Numbered from the stretch's first letter, positions 18,816 through 29,500 are shown. The stretch is DNA of 64,000 bases from Candidatus Omnitrophota bacterium (GCA_029570205.1 JAKQSI010000082.1:9409-73408), one strand, 5' to 3'. Translations and numbers: made by a program. Notes: generated by a model not told the origin, from the sequence alone.

Positions 18816-21071
18816 ATGAGTAATTACACAAAACGATTCATGGAATGTTTCATCCTTCTGACCCTCGTTGTGACGGCCATTGTTCATCACCTGGATTCAA
18901 GACGCTACGAGGAATTGCGCGCCAGTGCCAAAGGACTGCCCGCTGTCTTGAACCAGGATATCTATAATCGGATCGGTCCAGGGGAGACAACGGCATACCG
19001 GGATTTTTTCGCCAAGTATGAACAACGGATTCCTTCCTCCATCCAATTGACCGAACTGCTTGCAGATCGCGAAGGACTACTGCAGGGCTTCCCGGCTGTG
19101 GACGAAGCCCCGGAACCTGTAAAAGACATATTTCGAAACTTGAATGCGCTTCAGGACGATTTGGCGAATCTGCTGAAAAAAGGACCGTTCATCCTATCGA
19201 AAAACGAGAGTGGATTCGATTCGGCTGAATATGGCCACTATCCCTCGATCCAAGCAGATGTACGCTCTGTCATGCTGTGGATTCGAATGGTTGCTATGCA
19301 GAAGTGGTTGCAGGGATCGCGCGATGAAGCCATACGTCTTCTTGCAAACATATTTTACCTGGGAAACTCTTTCCGTAGATCACCAGATTCGCAAGAATGG
19401 ATCTTCGAGGAGATGTGCACGAATGGTTTTGCCGGAATGAATCTCATTACCTGGAATGATCCATCACCCGGAAATAATCGGCTCATCGCGCAATGCCTCG
19501 AGGAAATTCACGAAGACGACTGGACACCCAAGGGTCAGAGGATCCCGCAATTACGATATTATCTTGAGCATATATCGCGTACGGAATTCAGATATAATGA
19601 TGAATTGGTAGCCGTGCTGAATATCCTTTCCTCCGTGTATGACAAGTCGCGGACGGAGATGACGGATATGTTCCTTAAGGCGGGCATGATCCCCTCGGGG
19701 AATGTATCTTATGGCCGCATGGGAAGTCTCGCAAGGAAATGGACAACCGAACCCGCGATGCGGAAACGCGCGGAAAGAATTCCCGATTCTTTTTTTGAAA
19801 CCGACCCCCTGCTTTCCGCAGAGACGATCAAGAAATTTCCACGATTGATCTATCTTTCTTATCGTTATGACGATGAGAGATTCTATATTCAACGTGACTT
19901 CTCGGATGCGGCCCGTCGCAATCGGGCCAAGGCGCTCAAGGCCGCCTACGCAGCCCGTATCTGGCGCGACGAACACGGAGCCTGGCCCACTCCCGAGCAG
20001 TTTGCCGCGCTCACGCCGCAAAGCGCCTCGTTGGTATTGTATGTCACTTCGGAACCCAGACTGCTGATTAGACAATTCATGAGGATACATGGAATTGACG
20101 AATATTTTCTACCTGACGAATGGAATCGGTCCTATTGTATCGGTTACATAGACGTGCCGAAGTTGGATTATTTGCAGGGCTTAGCGACCGGGTATGGTTA
20201 CAGCTACGGGGTCTCAGGGGATCTGCAATTCAGTCGATATGATTGGATCGACACGGATGAATCGAAGTATCAGGCCTTATCGGAACGGAGTCGCGATCTC
20301 CTTGCAGCGAGAGAACAGGAAATCCATCAGAAGATTGAGGGGGCGAGTGTTACAGCCTCCGTACTGCTGCCGAATCCGCCGAAGAAGTTGCCGGCTGTGC
20401 TGTCCGCGCGTCATCGTTGGCGCAGCACTCCTGACATCAAGGAAGTTCGAACACTCCCGGAGTGCGATGCAGTAGTGGTTTGTCCTATACCCCGACCGGA
20501 GATTAAGAACAAACCGTGGTGGGCAGCTGCTCACCAAATCGCCCCACGGGAGGAGATATCTCCAACGCCGACATCAATACCCACGACCCTTGAAGCAGTG
20601 CCTCCGATGATGTTCACCCCCACGCCGACACCGAACCCGGACATCAGCAGCGACGTGATCTATTCCACCACTGCACCGCACCAGGCCCTGATGAACTGGG
20701 CTTCGGGAATTTTCAAAGCGTTCACGCCATTAGTGGTATCGGTTACGGAAGTCTGTCCGCCACCACAAATGCCAGACTATGAGAGCCTTAACAATGGCGC
20801 ATTTGCTTTGACGATGTACAACAGAGTCGCTGTGAAAGGCGCAATCACGGCTCACGATTGGCACAAAACGATGGAAAATATTCAACACTGGCCCGATCCC
20901 GCGCAGGGTCAACCGGCGGTAGTCGTCGGACTAAAATTCCCCAGACGGTCCTTCTGGGTCACACATCCCGGACCGGATGGTGTCTCAGATGGCCCCGGCC
21001 TTGTCTATGACCCGAGCAACGGGATCAAAAGCGCGGGCGATATTGTGCAGCTGGCGGGAATGGAGTACTGA
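18816..21071 (+). CDS. Unknown 751-aa membrane-anchored extracytoplasmic protein
   Basis: I do not recognise the family. One N-terminal hydrophobic segment (FMECFILLTLVVTAIVHHL) anchors or exports a large soluble, helix-rich region (about 30-590). A low-complexity linker with TPTPTP follows (about 600-630), then a C-terminal domain of about 130 residues. The repeated composition (KALKAAYAARIWRDEHGAWP) recalls proteins annotated only as hypothetical in Planctomycetes-like genomes. ATG 18816 is preceded by AAGGGG at about 10 bases. It lies 13 bases after the ABC permease, so it may be a partner or substrate-side subunit of the exporter. No catalytic motif is visible. Confidence 0.75.
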   Translation: MSNYTKRFMECFILLTLVVTAIVHHLDSRRYEELRASAKGLPAVLNQDIYNRIGPGETTAYRDFFAKYEQRIPSSIQLTELLADREGLLQGFPAVDEAPEPVKDIFRNLNALQDDLANLLKKGPFILSKNESGFDSAEYGHYPSIQADVRSVMLWIRMVAMQKWLQGSRDEAIRLLANIFYLGNSFRRSPDSQEWIFEEMCTNGFAGMNLITWNDPSPGNNRLIAQCLEEIHEDDWTPKGQRIPQLRYYLEHISRTEFRYNDELVAVLNILSSVYDKSRTEMTDMFLKAGMIPSGNVSYGRMGSLARKWTTEPAMRKRAERIPDSFFETDPLLSAETIKKFPRLIYLSYRYDDERFYIQRDFSDAARRNRAKALKAAYAARIWRDEHGAWPTPEQFAALTPQSASLVLYVTSEPRLLIRQFMRIHGIDEYFLPDEWNRSYCIGYIDVPKLDYLQGLATGYGYSYGVSGDLQFSRYDWIDTDESKYQALSERSRDLLAAREQEIHQKIEGASVTASVLLPNPPKKLPAVLSARHRWRSTPDIKEVRTLPECDAVVVCPIPRPEIKNKPWWAAAHQIAPREEISPTPTSIPTTLEAVPPMMFTPTPTPNPDISSDVIYSTTAPHQALMNWASGIFKAFTPLVVSVTEVCPPPQMPDYESLNNGAFALTMYNRVAVKGAITAHDWHKTMENIQHWPDPAQGQPAVVVGLKFPRRSFWVTHPGPDGVSDGPGLVYDPSNGIKSAGDIVQLAGMEY

Positions 21072-21204
21072 TTAAGAATTACGAATCCGAACAATAAATA
21101 GCAGGCAGATGGTTTGACTATTGAATTGATTAAGCTGGACTGCATGACCATGACAAAACCGGATGCACGTTCACTGAATCAGGAAACTTTCGAACCGGAT
21201 TCGC

Positions 21205-21400
21205 CCAAGTACAGTCCCGAGTTGAATCCCGACGAGTTCCTGAATCACGATATAAAACAGAATGCACTGGGTCGTCGGCGTGCGGCCGACCGAGAGGACA
21301 CGGCTGTCAATGTGCGCGGCTGCCTGTGGAGCGCCCAGAAACAAGCCCTATCGCGCACAAGTTGTTTCACTCACATTCGGTCCGTTACGCGATGGAGTAG
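21205..21400 (+). pseudogene. IS630-family transposase C-terminal fragment, frameshifted
   Basis: The translation KYSPELNPDEFLNHDIKQN, then NVRGCLWSAQKQ, matches the end of IS630-type transposases (YSPELNPxExxNxDLKQ..., including the final catalytic acidic residue of the DDE triad). Near 21365 the frame must shift by one base to read HSHSVRYAME and the natural stop TAG at 21398-21400. The N-terminal two-thirds is missing. The rest of 21072-21418 shows nothing else. Confidence 0.75.
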
Positions 21401-21418
21401 ACAACGTTTTCCTGTCTG

Positions 21419-22144
21419 CTATTTAGTGTTTGGAGTGATAATTCCGTCTCCGCTTGTCCCGTTGTTTTCTTCCTTTGTGACCTCTGCAAAAATCTCCTCT
21501 TTTGATTTCCCCTCTTCCACTTTGCCGTGGAAAAATCCCTGTGCGAACAGTATCACCATCACTCCCCAAAACAGCCAGTGCGGCAGCGGAAAGCCGGTGG
21601 CCTCCAGGCACAGCTTCAGTCCGATCCATCCCACCAGGCAATAGGCAGCGGCTACCAGGCCCGGATACAGGTCCAGAAGTCGGAGGAATCCCCCTGCTAC
21701 AAAACGCATTGCGATAATCCCCAACACTCCGCCGGTGTAAATAACCCATATCTTGTTGGACAATCCCACAGCCGCCAGGATGGAATCAACCGAGAAAGCC
21801 ACGTCGGTCAGTTCTACCACAATCACGGTTCCCCAGAATCCTCGACCAAAACTGCGTTTCGTGGTCCCCCCCGTGGAGGAATGACGGAAAAAATGACCGA
21901 TGGAGATATACAGCAGGTACAGCCCGCCGGCCAGCTGGAAATACCAGAAACGAATCAGATGCTGGGCGATCAGAATGGCGATCAACCGAAAAACAAATGC
22001 CCCGATAATCCCGTATTTGAGCGCCTTTTTTCTCTGTTTGCCCGGGAGGTGCCGGACCAGAATCGCCAAAACCAGCGCATTGTCTGCAGACAGCAACCCT
22101 TCCAACAAAACCAGCGTAACAACCACAACAAAATCATGAAGCAT
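21419..22144 (-). CDS. TerC-family integral membrane protein
   Basis: This protein of about 241 residues has seven or so helices and the TerC hallmarks: LLEGLLSADNALVLAILVRHLP near the N-terminus and LTDVAFSVDSILAAVGLS mid-protein. The conserved acidic residues within membrane segments are implicated in metal, often manganese, export. The last 30 residues are charged and soluble. ATG 22144 is preferred. An AAAAAGGA stretch lies somewhat far upstream (about 13 bases), and the longer frame adds a non-homologous cysteine-rich extension. It converges on the IS630 relic. Confidence 0.9.
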   Translation of the reverse strand: MLHDFVVVVTLVLLEGLLSADNALVLAILVRHLPGKQRKKALKYGIIGAFVFRLIAILIAQHLIRFWYFQLAGGLYLLYISIGHFFRHSSTGGTTKRSFGRGFWGTVIVVELTDVAFSVDSILAAVGLSNKIWVIYTGGVLGIIAMRFVAGGFLRLLDLYPGLVAAAYCLVGWIGLKLCLEATGFPLPHWLFWGVMVILFAQGFFHGKVEEGKSKEEIFAEVTKEENNGTSGDGIITPNTK

Positions 22145-22537
22145 TTCCAGACAACATCCTTTTTCATCGGGCCTGTAACAGCACAGAATAGATATTTTAC
22201 CGCTCCCCACGAAGGAATCCCCGTGTTCCCCTGTTTGTTCAATCCCCAATTCGCAATTTCTCTCCCCCGTCTTCCGAAAATCGCCGATAATTGTCTCAAA
22301 AGATACGAATCGGGGCAGTTGAGTACAAAAGCGGATGGGATGGGTGTGACAAACGCGACTTTCTCTGGATCTCCCGGCGTCCAGGGAGAGAAGGGTGCAG
22401 GCATATTCCCGGATCGTGAGGCGTTTTCAGAAGATTGGCGTTCCATGGATTTCCTCTCTCCGGCGACCGGTTTTGCCTTTGGGGGCCGCCGGCGCTCTCA
22501 ACATGACAATTATTCCCTGTGCCGGCGCGGAATTCCT
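22145..22537. other. Gene-free divergent region between terC and fliG
   Basis: About 390 bases hold no convincing gene on either strand. It must contain the terC promoter. I looked for the manganese yybP-ykoY riboswitch that often precedes terC genes and did not find its conserved core. Confidence 0.5.
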
Positions 22538-22566
22538 TTGACCCGCGGGCGGATTCCTGACAAAAT
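22538..22566 (+). promoter_or_regulatory. Possible sigma-70 promoter for fliG
   Basis: TTGACC (22538-22543), 17-bp spacer, CAAAAT (22561-22566). The -10 match is modest (4 of 6). Confidence 0.35.
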
Positions 22567-22676
22567 AGAGTTACATTGGGTGTAAGATCATTTCAGGTTG
22601 AGGGCCGTGCAGATGCAATCCCGGGTTATTCCCGGTTGTCTTTCTGCCGGTGGAATCAGGCGCACAGCTGACTGTC

Positions 22677-23699
22677 ATGGTTCAGGACAAGAAACCTTCC
22701 GGAGAGATGAAAGGCCGTCGGAAAGCGGCCATCCTGCTAACTCTTCTTGGCGCCGATGTGGCCGCCGATGTCTACCGCAACATGAGCGAAGAGGACATCG
22801 GGCAGATCACCATGGAAATCGCAAATCTGGGATCGATATCGCCGGAAATCACCGGCAAGGTGATAGAAGAGTTTTATCACACCTGTATGGCCGGGCAGTA
22901 TATCCACCATGGCGGAGTGACCACGGCGCGAGAGATTCTGGAGAAAGCGCTGGGACCGGCGAAAGCCATCGAAATTATCCAGAAGTTACAGGGACCATTG
23001 CGGGGTGCGCCGTTCGATTTTTTGAGCAAGGCCCATCCGGCACAATTGATGAACTTCCTTCAGAACGAACACCCGCAAACCATTGCCCTGGTTCTGGCAC
23101 ACCTGGAGTTCGATCAGTCCGCGCAGATTTTGTCCGCCCTTCCGGCGGAACTGCGCAAAGAGGTCGCTGTGCGGATTGCCACAATGGACCAGACCGCGCC
23201 GGAGGTGATCTCGGAAGTGGAGCGGGTTCTCGAAGGAAAAATCGCAACGGTTCTCTCCCAGGAAACCACAACCGCCAGCGGGATTGAGTCTCTCGCCGAA
23301 ATTCTCAACCGCATGGAGGGGTCGTCGGAAAAGACCATCATGGAAAGTCTGGAACGGGAGGATCGCGAGCTGGCCATGGAGGTGAAGAGGCGCATGTTCA
23401 CCTTTGAGGATGTGCTGCTTCTGGACGACCGGGCCATCCAGTACATCCTCCGAGAAGTGGATAAGAAGGATCTGGCCATTGCGCTGCGGGGAGCGAATGC
23501 AAATGTCCGAAATAAGATCTTCAGTAATTTTTCCGAGCGAGCCGCCGGGGATCTCAACGAGGAAATCGAGTTTATGGGGCCGGTCCGTATCAAAAAAGTG
23601 GAGGAAGCCCAGCAGAGAATTGTGGAAGTGATCCGCCGCCTGGAGGAATCAGGGGAGATCCTGGTTCCCCGGCCGGGCGATGAAGAGGAGATGATTTGA
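22677..23699 (+). CDS. fliG: Flagellar motor switch protein FliG
   Basis: The protein has about 340 residues and full-length FliG architecture. The N-terminal domain (KGRRKAAILLTLLGADVAADVYRNMSEE, split here by line only) binds FliF. The middle domain has the EHPQTIALVLAHL motif, which binds FliM. The C-terminal torque domain holds the charged helix (FSNFSERAAGDLNEEIEFMGPVRIKKVEEAQ, shown for position only, about 285-320). The conserved motor charges are in place. It is not flanked by any other flagellar gene: terC lies on one side and a convergent symporter on the other. ATG 22677 or GTG 22650 could be the start. A bidirectional terminator follows. Confidence 0.93.
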   Translation: MVQDKKPSGEMKGRRKAAILLTLLGADVAADVYRNMSEEDIGQITMEIANLGSISPEITGKVIEEFYHTCMAGQYIHHGGVTTAREILEKALGPAKAIEIIQKLQGPLRGAPFDFLSKAHPAQLMNFLQNEHPQTIALVLAHLEFDQSAQILSALPAELRKEVAVRIATMDQTAPEVISEVERVLEGKIATVLSQETTTASGIESLAEILNRMEGSSEKTIMESLEREDRELAMEVKRRMFTFEDVLLLDDRAIQYILREVDKKDLAIALRGANANVRNKIFSNFSERAAGDLNEEIEFMGPVRIKKVEEAQQRIVEVIRRLEESGEILVPRPGDEEEMI

Positions 23700-23788
23700 G
23701 CCGTTCGTAAACCTGCCCCCCCTGTATCTTTTCCAGTCTTGGGCAAGACGGTTTTGCGGTCAATCGCGGCTTTCAAAGTAGCATCAAA

Positions 23789-23826
23789 AGGCCGGTTTCG
23801 CGAGCAGGATCGGAAAACCGGCCTTC
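23789..23826. terminator. Bidirectional terminator between fliG and the symporter
   Basis: Perfect 11-bp stem AAGGCCGGTTT (23789-23799) with AAACCGGCCTT (23816-23826) around a 16-nt loop, between convergent genes. A T-rich run follows on the plus side. Confidence 0.7.
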
Positions 23827-23862
23827 TGTTCAAGTTTTGTTCCTGGGACCGCCCCGCGTGAA

Positions 23863-25332
23863 TCAGGGGTTCGTTTCTTCAAGTCTGCGGAAGAACCGCG
23901 CGATTTTCTCTTTCTCCGCCTCGGTCGGCCCGAAGAAATATCCTTCCCCAAAGAAGACAAGGAAAGACACGAAGAGCTCGCAGCCGGTGTAAATGGCGAA
24001 CTGGTCGGTCAGCGGTCGCAGAATAGCAAATGTGGCAAGACCCGCAATCACCGAGGCCAGCGCCCCCCGCCAGGAGGATCGCTTCGACAGCATCCCAAAC
24101 AGCAGGGGGATAGTCACCGGCCCCAGCAACGCGCCAAACCACTGGATTGTGACGTTGAATGCCCTCTCCATGGATGGATTCGACAAGACCAGCATGGCGC
24201 TGGCAATCATCAGGAATCCCAGGACAGTGGTGGCGACCAAACCCACTCGAAGAAGATGCAGATTAGGAGCATTCGGATTGAAGTTCCGCTGGTAGATATC
24301 CTTGGTGATTACCGCAGCCAGGGAGTTCAGATCACTGGAGATCATGGACATGGTCGCGGAGAACATGGAAATGACAAGCAGCCCGATGAGACCCGGCGCA
24401 AGACCTTGGAGCACTTTTGCCGCGACAAGGATGTAAGCATGTTCCGGGCTGGCAATCTCCTTCACATCCAGCAGGATCGGCGCGGCCCATGCGGGGATGA
24501 ACAGGACAATGGGATAGACCAGGAAAAGCAGAGCAGACAACAGCGCCGCTTTTTGAGCATCCCGTGGTTTCCCAATGGAATAAAATCGCTGCGCTAATCC
24601 CCAGGTTCCACCGTTGTAACTCAAGGTGGCCACAATCAGATACACAAACACCATCTCCGCCGGAATTGCGCTGCTGAAAAGTCGCCCGTTTTCCGGCGGA
24701 AGTTGTTCCCACATTGCATCCCAGCCGCCGACTGCATTCAGCACCAGGGGGACCAGAAATACCGTAAAGCCCACCTGAACGATGAACTGCGCCATATCGG
24801 TCAGCATGGTGGCCCACAGGCCGCCGATCAGAACATAAATAATCGTGACCAGGCCAACACTGATAATCACCGGTCCGATGGGCCAGCCGGTGCAGACATT
24901 CACCACAACAGAAAGGGCATACAGTTTCACCCCTTCATCGATGAACTTGACGCCGATTCCGCCCCACGCAATGACCTGCCGAATCAGGTTATTGTATCGT
25001 TCTTCCAGATATTCCACCGCCGAGAAGACTTTCAGTTTGGCCCACCGTGGCGCCCACACAAACGCCCCGATCAGCATTGCGCAAAAAGTCGGAATCGCAA
25101 ACAGGGACCAGATACTGAACCCGACATTGTATGCCTGGCTGGCAAATCCGACAAACACCACGGCGCTGTATCCGGCAACATGGTGCGAGATCGCCGCAAT
25201 CCACCAGGGCACACCGTGCCCACCGGCGAAATAATCCTCCACTGTTTTTACTTTTGTTTTCGCAATAAATCCCAGGACAAGCATGGCAATTCCATAGATG
25301 ACAACAACAGCATAATCAGTAAAAGTCAGCAT
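23863..25332 (-). CDS. Sodium:solute symporter (SSS family)
   Basis: This 489-residue transporter has about 13 membrane helices. It opens with DYAVVVIYGIAMLVLGFIAK, then the typical TVEDYFAGG segment and a long loop with VFSAVEYLEERYNNLIRQ. The sodium site region matches the family motif GLxALLVxSMFSATMS, here GLIGLLVISMFSATMSMISS with STLNS-like serines (SDLNSLAAVI). Members import sugars, inositol, amino acids or sialic acid with sodium. It is the last gene of the minus-strand operon, seven bases after the DegT gene, so uptake of the product of the secreted protein in the same operon is the likely role. Confidence 0.92.
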   Translation of the reverse strand: MLTFTDYAVVVIYGIAMLVLGFIAKTKVKTVEDYFAGGHGVPWWIAAISHHVAGYSAVVFVGFASQAYNVGFSIWSLFAIPTFCAMLIGAFVWAPRWAKLKVFSAVEYLEERYNNLIRQVIAWGGIGVKFIDEGVKLYALSVVVNVCTGWPIGPVIISVGLVTIIYVLIGGLWATMLTDMAQFIVQVGFTVFLVPLVLNAVGGWDAMWEQLPPENGRLFSSAIPAEMVFVYLIVATLSYNGGTWGLAQRFYSIGKPRDAQKAALLSALLFLVYPIVLFIPAWAAPILLDVKEIASPEHAYILVAAKVLQGLAPGLIGLLVISMFSATMSMISSDLNSLAAVITKDIYQRNFNPNAPNLHLLRVGLVATTVLGFLMIASAMLVLSNPSMERAFNVTIQWFGALLGPVTIPLLFGMLSKRSSWRGALASVIAGLATFAILRPLTDQFAIYTGCELFVSFLVFFGEGYFFGPTEAEKEKIARFFRRLEETNP

Positions 25333-25339
25333 ATCGCAT

Positions 25340-26572
25340 TTACCTGTCGGAGGCGCATCGCCTGATTTTCTCGATCGATTCGATAATCGCGTTAATGGAC
25401 TCGTTCTTGGCCAGTAATGCGCGCTGATGGATCATCACCACACAGCGGCTTGCCTCTTCCGCATTCGGGCAGTCCTGAACGCGGAATGTTCGTCCCGGCG
25501 CTCCCGCCACGCTTTTCCTGTCCGGGTTGAACATGGATGTCCGGTAAAGCGTTCGCGGATAGAGCTCGCCTGCAAGGTCTTTTGTGTTGAGCTCCGCGTT
25601 GAGAGTCGCGACAAAATCGGTTCGTGACATGCCCCCGAATTGCTCCGCATCGTAAGCAAACACAAACAAGTGGTAACCGTGCCGACCCGTTCCGGGCGCC
25701 CAGGGGAAGGTTCGAATGCCCGGAATTTGCGCAAGACTTTCGAGCAACCGCTTGCCGGCTTTGGCCCGCCGCTCGGTTTGTTCTTCCAGCCGGTCAAATT
25801 GAGCGAGCAGGATTGCCGCCTGAATCTCGGTCAGAGTGGCGTTTGTCGCCAAGCGATGGTGGTCATACCACTCGCCGCCCCGGATTCGGCCGAACTTGGA
25901 GAGTCCGAAATCCAGCAACTCCGCCAGCTCGGAATTATTCGTAACCACCATGCCGCCTTCGCCGGACGTCATGTTCTTGAACTGCTGGAAACTGTACGAA
26001 CCGCAGTCACCGAAAGAGCCGACTTTTTTGCCGTTCAGAATTGCGCCGTGACTCTGGGCGCAATCCTCGATCACTTTCAGGCCGTGTTTTTGCGCAATTT
26101 CCAGAATGCGCGGCATATCCGCCGGTTGGCCTGCCGTATGGACAACGATGATCGCTTTTGTTTGCGGGGTGACTGCCTGGGCGACGGCATCCGGGTCCAG
26201 GCAGAGGGTTTCACTATGGATATCGGCAAACACCGGCGTTGCGCCGACATTCAGCACAGACATGGGGACCGCTACAAACGTATATGGCGGGATAATTACC
26301 TCTTCTCCCTCGCCGATCTCGAACGCCCGCAGCGAGAGTTCCAGGGTGACTGTTCCGTTCGCCATTGGGACGCCGTACTTGCAGTCACAATACGCCGCAA
26401 ATTGTTCGGCGATCTGCTGAAGCATCGGTCCCCGTGTGGTTCCGCCCCAATAGGGGCTGTCCAGCACGGCGCGGATATTATCGAGTTCCTCCTCGCCCCA
26501 GATGGGCCATTTGGGCCAAGTTCCTTGAAACGTGGGTGTACCGCCATGAATTGCAAGTTGATTCATTTTCAT
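25340..26572 (-). CDS. DegT/DnrJ/EryC1/StrS-family aminotransferase-like protein
   Basis: This 410-residue member of the PLP-dependent DegT family has the characteristic opening LAIHGGTP, the central IIPPYTFVA, the VIEDCAQSHG aspartate strand, and the active-site lysine in SFQQFKNMTSGEGG. Family members transaminate or dehydrate nucleotide-activated or free keto sugars. The LAIxGG subclass is common next to Gfo/Idh/MocA dehydrogenases, as here. Its ATG overlaps the stop of the secreted-protein gene (ATGA), and it is followed closely by the symporter. A paralogue lies at 30948-32174. Confidence 0.92.
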   Translation of the reverse strand: MKMNQLAIHGGTPTFQGTWPKWPIWGEEELDNIRAVLDSPYWGGTTRGPMLQQIAEQFAAYCDCKYGVPMANGTVTLELSLRAFEIGEGEEVIIPPYTFVAVPMSVLNVGATPVFADIHSETLCLDPDAVAQAVTPQTKAIIVVHTAGQPADMPRILEIAQKHGLKVIEDCAQSHGAILNGKKVGSFGDCGSYSFQQFKNMTSGEGGMVVTNNSELAELLDFGLSKFGRIRGGEWYDHHRLATNATLTEIQAAILLAQFDRLEEQTERRAKAGKRLLESLAQIPGIRTFPWAPGTGRHGYHLFVFAYDAEQFGGMSRTDFVATLNAELNTKDLAGELYPRTLYRTSMFNPDRKSVAGAPGRTFRVQDCPNAEEASRCVVMIHQRALLAKNESINAIIESIEKIRRCASDR

Positions 26573-29500
26573 TTGACTATTTCCACCTGAACCGGAGTGT
26601 CAATTTCACGCCGTAAGTCTTTTAAGAAAGCGTACCAATCGTCGCCGTTCTTGAACCGCCCGTCACGGGTCCATCCCCCGACAATGATCAGATCCAGCGT
26701 GGCTTCACCCGGACTCTGATACCACAGCAATTTCTCTCCGCTCCCATCCTCTTGCTGAACAAGACCCTCCGACGGATAGAGAATCGCCAGTCCGACTTCA
26801 CCGGCCCCCATATCCTTCTGTTCCCCCCAGCACCAGAGGATGCGATTCTCCGGGTCCGAGTGTGCCTGTTCGCCCACGATAGTCAGCCCGGGGCCGAATT
26901 CAAAGGGATTTCCATCGAGACTGCGGACTTTCGTGCTGAGCCGGCATTCGCGTCGCCCGGCCCATGCCACCACTCGCGTGGACGCTTGAAACTGCCGGTT
27001 GCCGAGCTTCCAATGCGGCATGACAATATCCACCAGGGTCCGCACCGGCCCATCCGCGAGGATTCGGAAGTGGGGTTCCGAACGAATATCCCGGTTCCCG
27101 CTTTCGCCGTAAGAATCCACCTGATACGGTTTCCCCTCCTGCCGGATATTCAGCCCGCCCAGTCCCGAAGTCGGGCCGACACTGAGAATATCCATGCCGT
27201 TCTTCTGCATGACATGAGTATTGACCCAGGGGGATTCCATTTCCTGCATGAACAGACAGGGTCTCTTCTTGCCGAACACGTCGATTTTGCCGAAATAGGA
27301 ACGGAATGCGCACAGATCGCTTTCCCAGCTGACGTAGAATTTCTGACCAACCTGCGCATGGGCGCGAGGAGTGTAGGCCTGCTGCGCGTCCATATCCCCG
27401 TATCGAATGGAGACCGCTCGTGTCTCTTTCGGGCCGAGAGAAACCTGGAAGAATATCTCATCTTTCACACTGTCTCCGTCCGGATCGTCCATCTGGCTGG
27501 GCAGGATTTTTCCGTCGGAATCCACAACGCGAAACGGACTCGTTTTAAAATCTTCAGGAAGATCGGCCAATCGAATCGTGACCGGAACGGAGGTGCGCGC
27601 ACGGTCCAGCGGATTGGCGATCCGAACCCCGATTTTCTTCGGTTCGGAGTGTTTCGGTTTCGGCAGTTCCTGTACCTGCTCCAGAAGGGCAATAACTCCT
27701 TCCATGTATCCCCGGTTGAAAGCGTTATCCAGGGCCTCTCCCAGGGTGGACAAGTCGGCACGACGTTCCGGGATAGAGGTTGCCGCCGCCATTTCCTCCA
27801 AACGCACAAGAACCGCGTGCATGTAATATTCTTTCAGCAGGTCGGTCACATAACGCAGACGCTCCTGACTCTTGATTTCGCCCAGATGCGCCTCCATTTC
27901 TTCGACCGCTGTCGGAAAGATGGTATCCGCCGCCGAGATTCCCTTTTGCCGAATGGATGCTATCACACTCTGATTGGCGGAGATGACTTTCGGAAGCAGG
28001 TCCAGGTAAAAACTTTGAATCGTCGCGTAGTCCCAGGGAAGCATTTGTACCTGCTGGACATGTTCAGCAACCCGCTCTGGGCTGCCCCGGTTGTCCAGGT
28101 TGACCTCCCATCGGTCAAAGAATCCGTCGCCGTTGGAATCAAAACATTTTGTTTCCGCGAATTTCTGTTCGGACCATAGGTAACCGTGTTCGATCCAGCC
28201 CCACTCTGCTCCAAAACAGTGGATTCGCTGGTCGATCGGGGAGTAATAAACCTGCCGTTGGTTGGAAGGGCGGCAATCGAATTCACGACGCATGTTCCAG
28301 CGCCAGGGCGGGCCGCCGGCATTCGCCAGCGTAATGCGTATCCAATCCTCTTCGCTCCAGAATATCCCTTCCCAGCGGCGATTGCAGTCGAACTCATCCC
28401 AGGAGAATCCTGTCAGGTCCGCCGTGTAATTGTCCGCCAGGGCAAGGATTTCGTTGTGGGAAATCCGCTGCACGGTCTGGGGCGGACGGCGTTTCGGATT
28501 GAAATAATCGAATCCCTGGTAGGGCAACGACCCCACCAGCGTGAACCCGAAGTCGTAATCCAGCTGATTCTTCTCGTTGCTGTCGTTGTCGATATCGAAA
28601 CTGTATCGGACATTGCTTACTTGAACCGGTTTGATCGGATTCGGCCCCCAAATCTCGTCATAGCTGTTTGCGTTGTTTTCCGGTTCCGGAACCGCGCTGA
28701 CCCGCACGACGCCTTCGGACCAGCCATCCCCGTCCAGGTCATGGAACGAAAAGGGGCATTCCGAATAGGGCAGCCAAGTGTCGGTCAGCGGATCGTACTT
28801 CTGAAGAAAGAAAATATCGTCGCCGTACATATCTGAGGCAAACGCTTCCCGGTATTCGTAATTCGCCACAGACCACATCCGGTTGTCGTCGTCAACGTCT
28901 TCCCAGAACCATCCCCACACCAACTCGCCATTGCGGTAATAGCGCAGGTCCATTTCATCCGCATCGCCATCCCCATCGTTGTCGATCCGGTCCAGCATCC
29001 GGTCGATTTCCCCGTTCGCGTCGTAGTCGGCAAGATAGCAATCGCTGTCTTCATCGCCGGTGATAGCCTCGGCGGTCATATCGTCATCGTCGTCAATCAC
29101 CCGCACCGCAATCGGGAAGAGCGGGCATTCGGCGGCCTGTTTGGGATTGGCAAACTCGCCGCCCCGACCGGGAGCGCGCCGAGCGGTTTCGTCAAGGATC
29201 AGTTCATCCGAGTCGCCGTCTCCGTCCACATCAACCCTCTCTTTGAGCCGTTTGAGATTGAGCAACAGGATATAGGCATCACCGCTCACATCTTGAATTT
29301 GTGAGTTTGCGCTTGCCAGACCGTTCGGGCTGACTTGAAGCGCTTTTCCGTTTAAGGTTACGGTGATGTTCTCGTCCGCATCCAACTGCGCGACAAGCCA
29401 GATTCCGTCGTCTTCTTTGGCCGTGTGCGATTTCCAGGAAACCTTTTTATTGTTCGACTCAAGTAATTGGTCCCGGTGAGGCTCCTCGGAATCGAATCGG

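Noticed and set aside
22145-22500. yybP-ykoY manganese riboswitch before terC
   Set aside because: I searched the minus-strand leader for the conserved riboswitch core and found only loose partial matches.
21527-22585. 352-codon plus-strand frame across terC
   Set aside because: It is antisense to the clear TerC motifs and has a low-complexity Gln/Asn-rich character.
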